Shown: positions 49,430-50,990 of the stretch, piece after piece | How the letters are laid out: each line of letters begins with the position of its first letter | How positions within the stretch are numbered: position 1 is the stretch's first letter | From: an uncultured Gammaproteobacteria bacterium | GTDB lineage: Bacteria > Pseudomonadota > Gammaproteobacteria > Pseudomonadales > Pseudohongiellaceae | DNA length: 50,990 nucleotides | Direction of reading: 5' to 3' | NCBI GenBank assembly: GCA_913048385.1 | Contig: CAJWVZ010000018.1 | Coordinates: 1 to 50,990 of the forward strand | Program-made: the position numbers and the translations under genes | The notes under the pieces: generated by a model | The model's input: only the letters and a program-made list of their open reading frames with translations | Database searches by the model: none | Told to the model about the DNA's origin: nothing

Positions 49430-49555
49430 ACATCCGCTTCTGAGCCAATTTTAAAGAACTTTATCAACACTGTTTGTAAATAACGCTTTTTAGAACTTAG
49501 CTGTACAATTTATAGAAAGATCCAAAGACATGGTAACATAAGGAAGTAAATCAAA

Positions 49556-50983
49556 TTGTTGTTTCGACAAATGGAAACGGAAATGGCCACTTCCAACTCA
49601 GAAATCATTCAAATTCTTGAGGCAACCGTCGGGAAAGAGTGGGTAAAAACAAATCCCGATGACTTAGAAACTTATGGAAGGGACTGGACTAAGTTCTTTC
49701 CCCCCGATCCGCTTGCTGCGGTATTGCCGAAAAACATCGACGAAGTAACTACCATTGTAGAAAGCGCAAACAATCATGGTTTTGCTTTAGTCCCATCTGG
49801 CGGGCGCACGGGACTGAGCGGTGGCGCTGTGGCGACAAAAGGCGAAGTCGTTATTGCGTTCGATAGAATGAATAAGATAATAGATTATAGTGCATCTGAC
49901 CGGCAAGTCATCTGCGAACCCGGCGTTATTACTGAGCAACTACAACAATTTGCGGAAGAAAAGGGTCTGCATTACCCAGTCGATTTCGCTTCCTCAGGGT
50001 CAAGCCAGATCGGCGGCAATGTGGCAACTAATGCTGGAGGCATAAAAGTAATACGTTATGGGATGACACGAGACTGGGTACAGGGAATTAAAGTTATTAC
50101 AGGTAACGGGGAGCTTCTAAATCTTAATCGAGGATTGATCAAGAATGCGACGGGTTACGACCTTCGTCACCTTTTTATAGGATCAGAAGGGACCTTAGGT
50201 CTTATAGTGGAAGTCACAATAGAATTGACAAGCCCCCCTATTGAGCCGTGCGTTATGCTTCTCGGAATAGATAGTATGAGTAAAGCTATTCCAATATTAG
50301 AGGCTGCAAAGGCAGCGCTAAATCTGACGGCATTCGAGTTTTTTTCCGAAAAAGCACTGCAGCATGTTATTGAAGAAAAGAATCTTAAGCGGCCTCTTGA
50401 GAATACACATAATTACTACACATTAATTGAATTTGAAAATTTTCAAACTACTGCTTCAGACAAAGCAATGGAATTTTTTGAATTTTGCCTAACCGAAGAG
50501 CTAATTGCTGACGGAACAATGAGTCAGTCGACAACACAAGCAAAAGAAATTTGGAGGCTTCGCGAAGACATTTCCGAAACAATATCGAAATTCATGCCGT
50601 ATAAGAATGACATCTCGGTAAAGGTTTCATTAATTCCAAAATTTATAAAGGCTGTGGACAAATTAGTCACTCAAGCTTATCCGGACTTTGAGATTATCTG
50701 GTTCGGTCATATCGGCGATGGGAATGTACACCTTAACATTCTTAAACCAGACACGACTCCACCTGATGACTTCTATGAGAAATGCTCAAAGGTCTCTCCA
50801 GGAATTTTTAAAATTGTCGAGGACTTCGAGGGTAGCATCTCAGCCGAACATGGCGTTGGCCTTCTAAAGAAAGAGTTTCTCTCTTTTTCACGGTCAGCAG
50901 AAGAAATTTCTTACCTAAAAGAAATTAAAAAAATCTTTAATCAAAAAAATATTATGAATCCAGGGAAATTAATTGATATTTAG
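49556..50983 (+). CDS. FAD-linked D-2-hydroxyglutarate dehydrogenase (D2HGDH)
   Basis: A 475-residue FAD_binding_4/FAD-oxidase_C protein. The PP-loop PSGGRTGLSGGAVA and GSEGTLGLIVEVT bind FAD; HIGDGNVHLNIL and SAEHGVGLLKKEF carry the histidines and acidic residues of the metal-dependent active site. Glycolate and D-lactate oxidases share these motifs. The divergent placement next to serA points to D2HGDH, shown in Pseudomonas to oxidise the D-2-hydroxyglutarate made by SerA and so pull serine synthesis forward. TTG at 49556 has AGGAAG nine bases upstream; ATGs at 49571 and 49583 are alternatives. It ends seven bases before the window edge. Confidence 0.87.
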   Translation: MLFRQMETEMATSNSEIIQILEATVGKEWVKTNPDDLETYGRDWTKFFPPDPLAAVLPKNIDEVTTIVESANNHGFALVPSGGRTGLSGGAVATKGEVVIAFDRMNKIIDYSASDRQVICEPGVITEQLQQFAEEKGLHYPVDFASSGSSQIGGNVATNAGGIKVIRYGMTRDWVQGIKVITGNGELLNLNRGLIKNATGYDLRHLFIGSEGTLGLIVEVTIELTSPPIEPCVMLLGIDSMSKAIPILEAAKAALNLTAFEFFSEKALQHVIEEKNLKRPLENTHNYYTLIEFENFQTTASDKAMEFFEFCLTEELIADGTMSQSTTQAKEIWRLREDISETISKFMPYKNDISVKVSLIPKFIKAVDKLVTQAYPDFEIIWFGHIGDGNVHLNILKPDTTPPDDFYEKCSKVSPGIFKIVEDFEGSISAEHGVGLLKKEFLSFSRSAEEISYLKEIKKIFNQKNIMNPGKLIDI

Positions 50984-50990
50984 AATCAAA

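Overview
The window reads as a slice of chromosome from a free-living, probably marine gammaproteobacterium related to the broad Pseudomonas/Cellvibrionales assemblage. The evidence is gene content and order. The block sahR-like regulator, metK, then divergent tkt-epd-pgk-fba resembles the Pseudomonas layout. So do nudF-yqiB-cpdA-parE, ubiK next to glnK-amtB, and serA divergent from a D-2-hydroxyglutarate dehydrogenase. A two-component pair that resembles the regulators of the 'proteobacterial dedicated sortase system' also suggests a marine lineage. The DNA is moderately AT-rich and densely coded. Non-ATG starts (TTG, GTG) look fairly common. I saw no rRNA, tRNA, CRISPR array, prophage or insertion sequence.

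Layout. 1-1376 is the N-terminal part of a monomeric NADP isocitrate dehydrogenase, cut by the window edge. 1572-5683 holds an SSAT-like acetyltransferase, a D-amino-acid transaminase and the complete EF-P beta-lysylation set (efp, epmA, epmB). 5816-14208 holds an AhpA/YtjB-type membrane protein with a cyclase-like but apparently dead cytoplasmic domain, then a long leftward run ppiC-nudF-yqiB-cpdA-parE-parC. 14427-17933 holds a DUF2889 protein and the PdsR/PdsS-like two-component pair. 18155-24632 is a mixed metabolic stretch: GST, DUF924, an M14 carboxypeptidase of the cytosolic type, a TolC-family channel, a YbdL-type aminotransferase and QueG. 24791-31605 holds a small DUF6447-like protein, an exported unknown protein, and a surface-polysaccharide locus with a glycosyltransferase, an SDR epimerase/reductase and rmlACDB for dTDP-L-rhamnose. 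31650-34283 holds an exported matrixin-like metalloprotease and two tandem cytochromes c5.

34343-36656 holds ubiK and the nitrogen-scavenging pair glnK-amtB. Upstream of glnK is a convincing sigma-54 promoter with two NtrC-type boxes. 36691-42129 is a leftward operon for the activated-methyl cycle: an ArsR-methyltransferase regulator (SahR-like), metK, ahcY, metF and rsmE. A striking 40-bp operator-like inverted repeat lies upstream of it. 42410-47755 is a rightward central-carbon operon (tkt, epd, pgk, fba). 47816-50983 holds a MAPEG protein, serA, and the divergent FAD-linked D-2-hydroxyglutarate dehydrogenase that can recycle the by-product of SerA.

Most of the window is housekeeping. The items most worth a second look are the sortase-type two-component system without a sortase in view, the four-box operator before the sahR-like gene, the sigma-54/NtrC architecture before glnK, the degenerate cyclase domain on the AhpA-like protein, and a paired 14-bp box and a long-looped inverted repeat in otherwise unexplained intergenic DNA.
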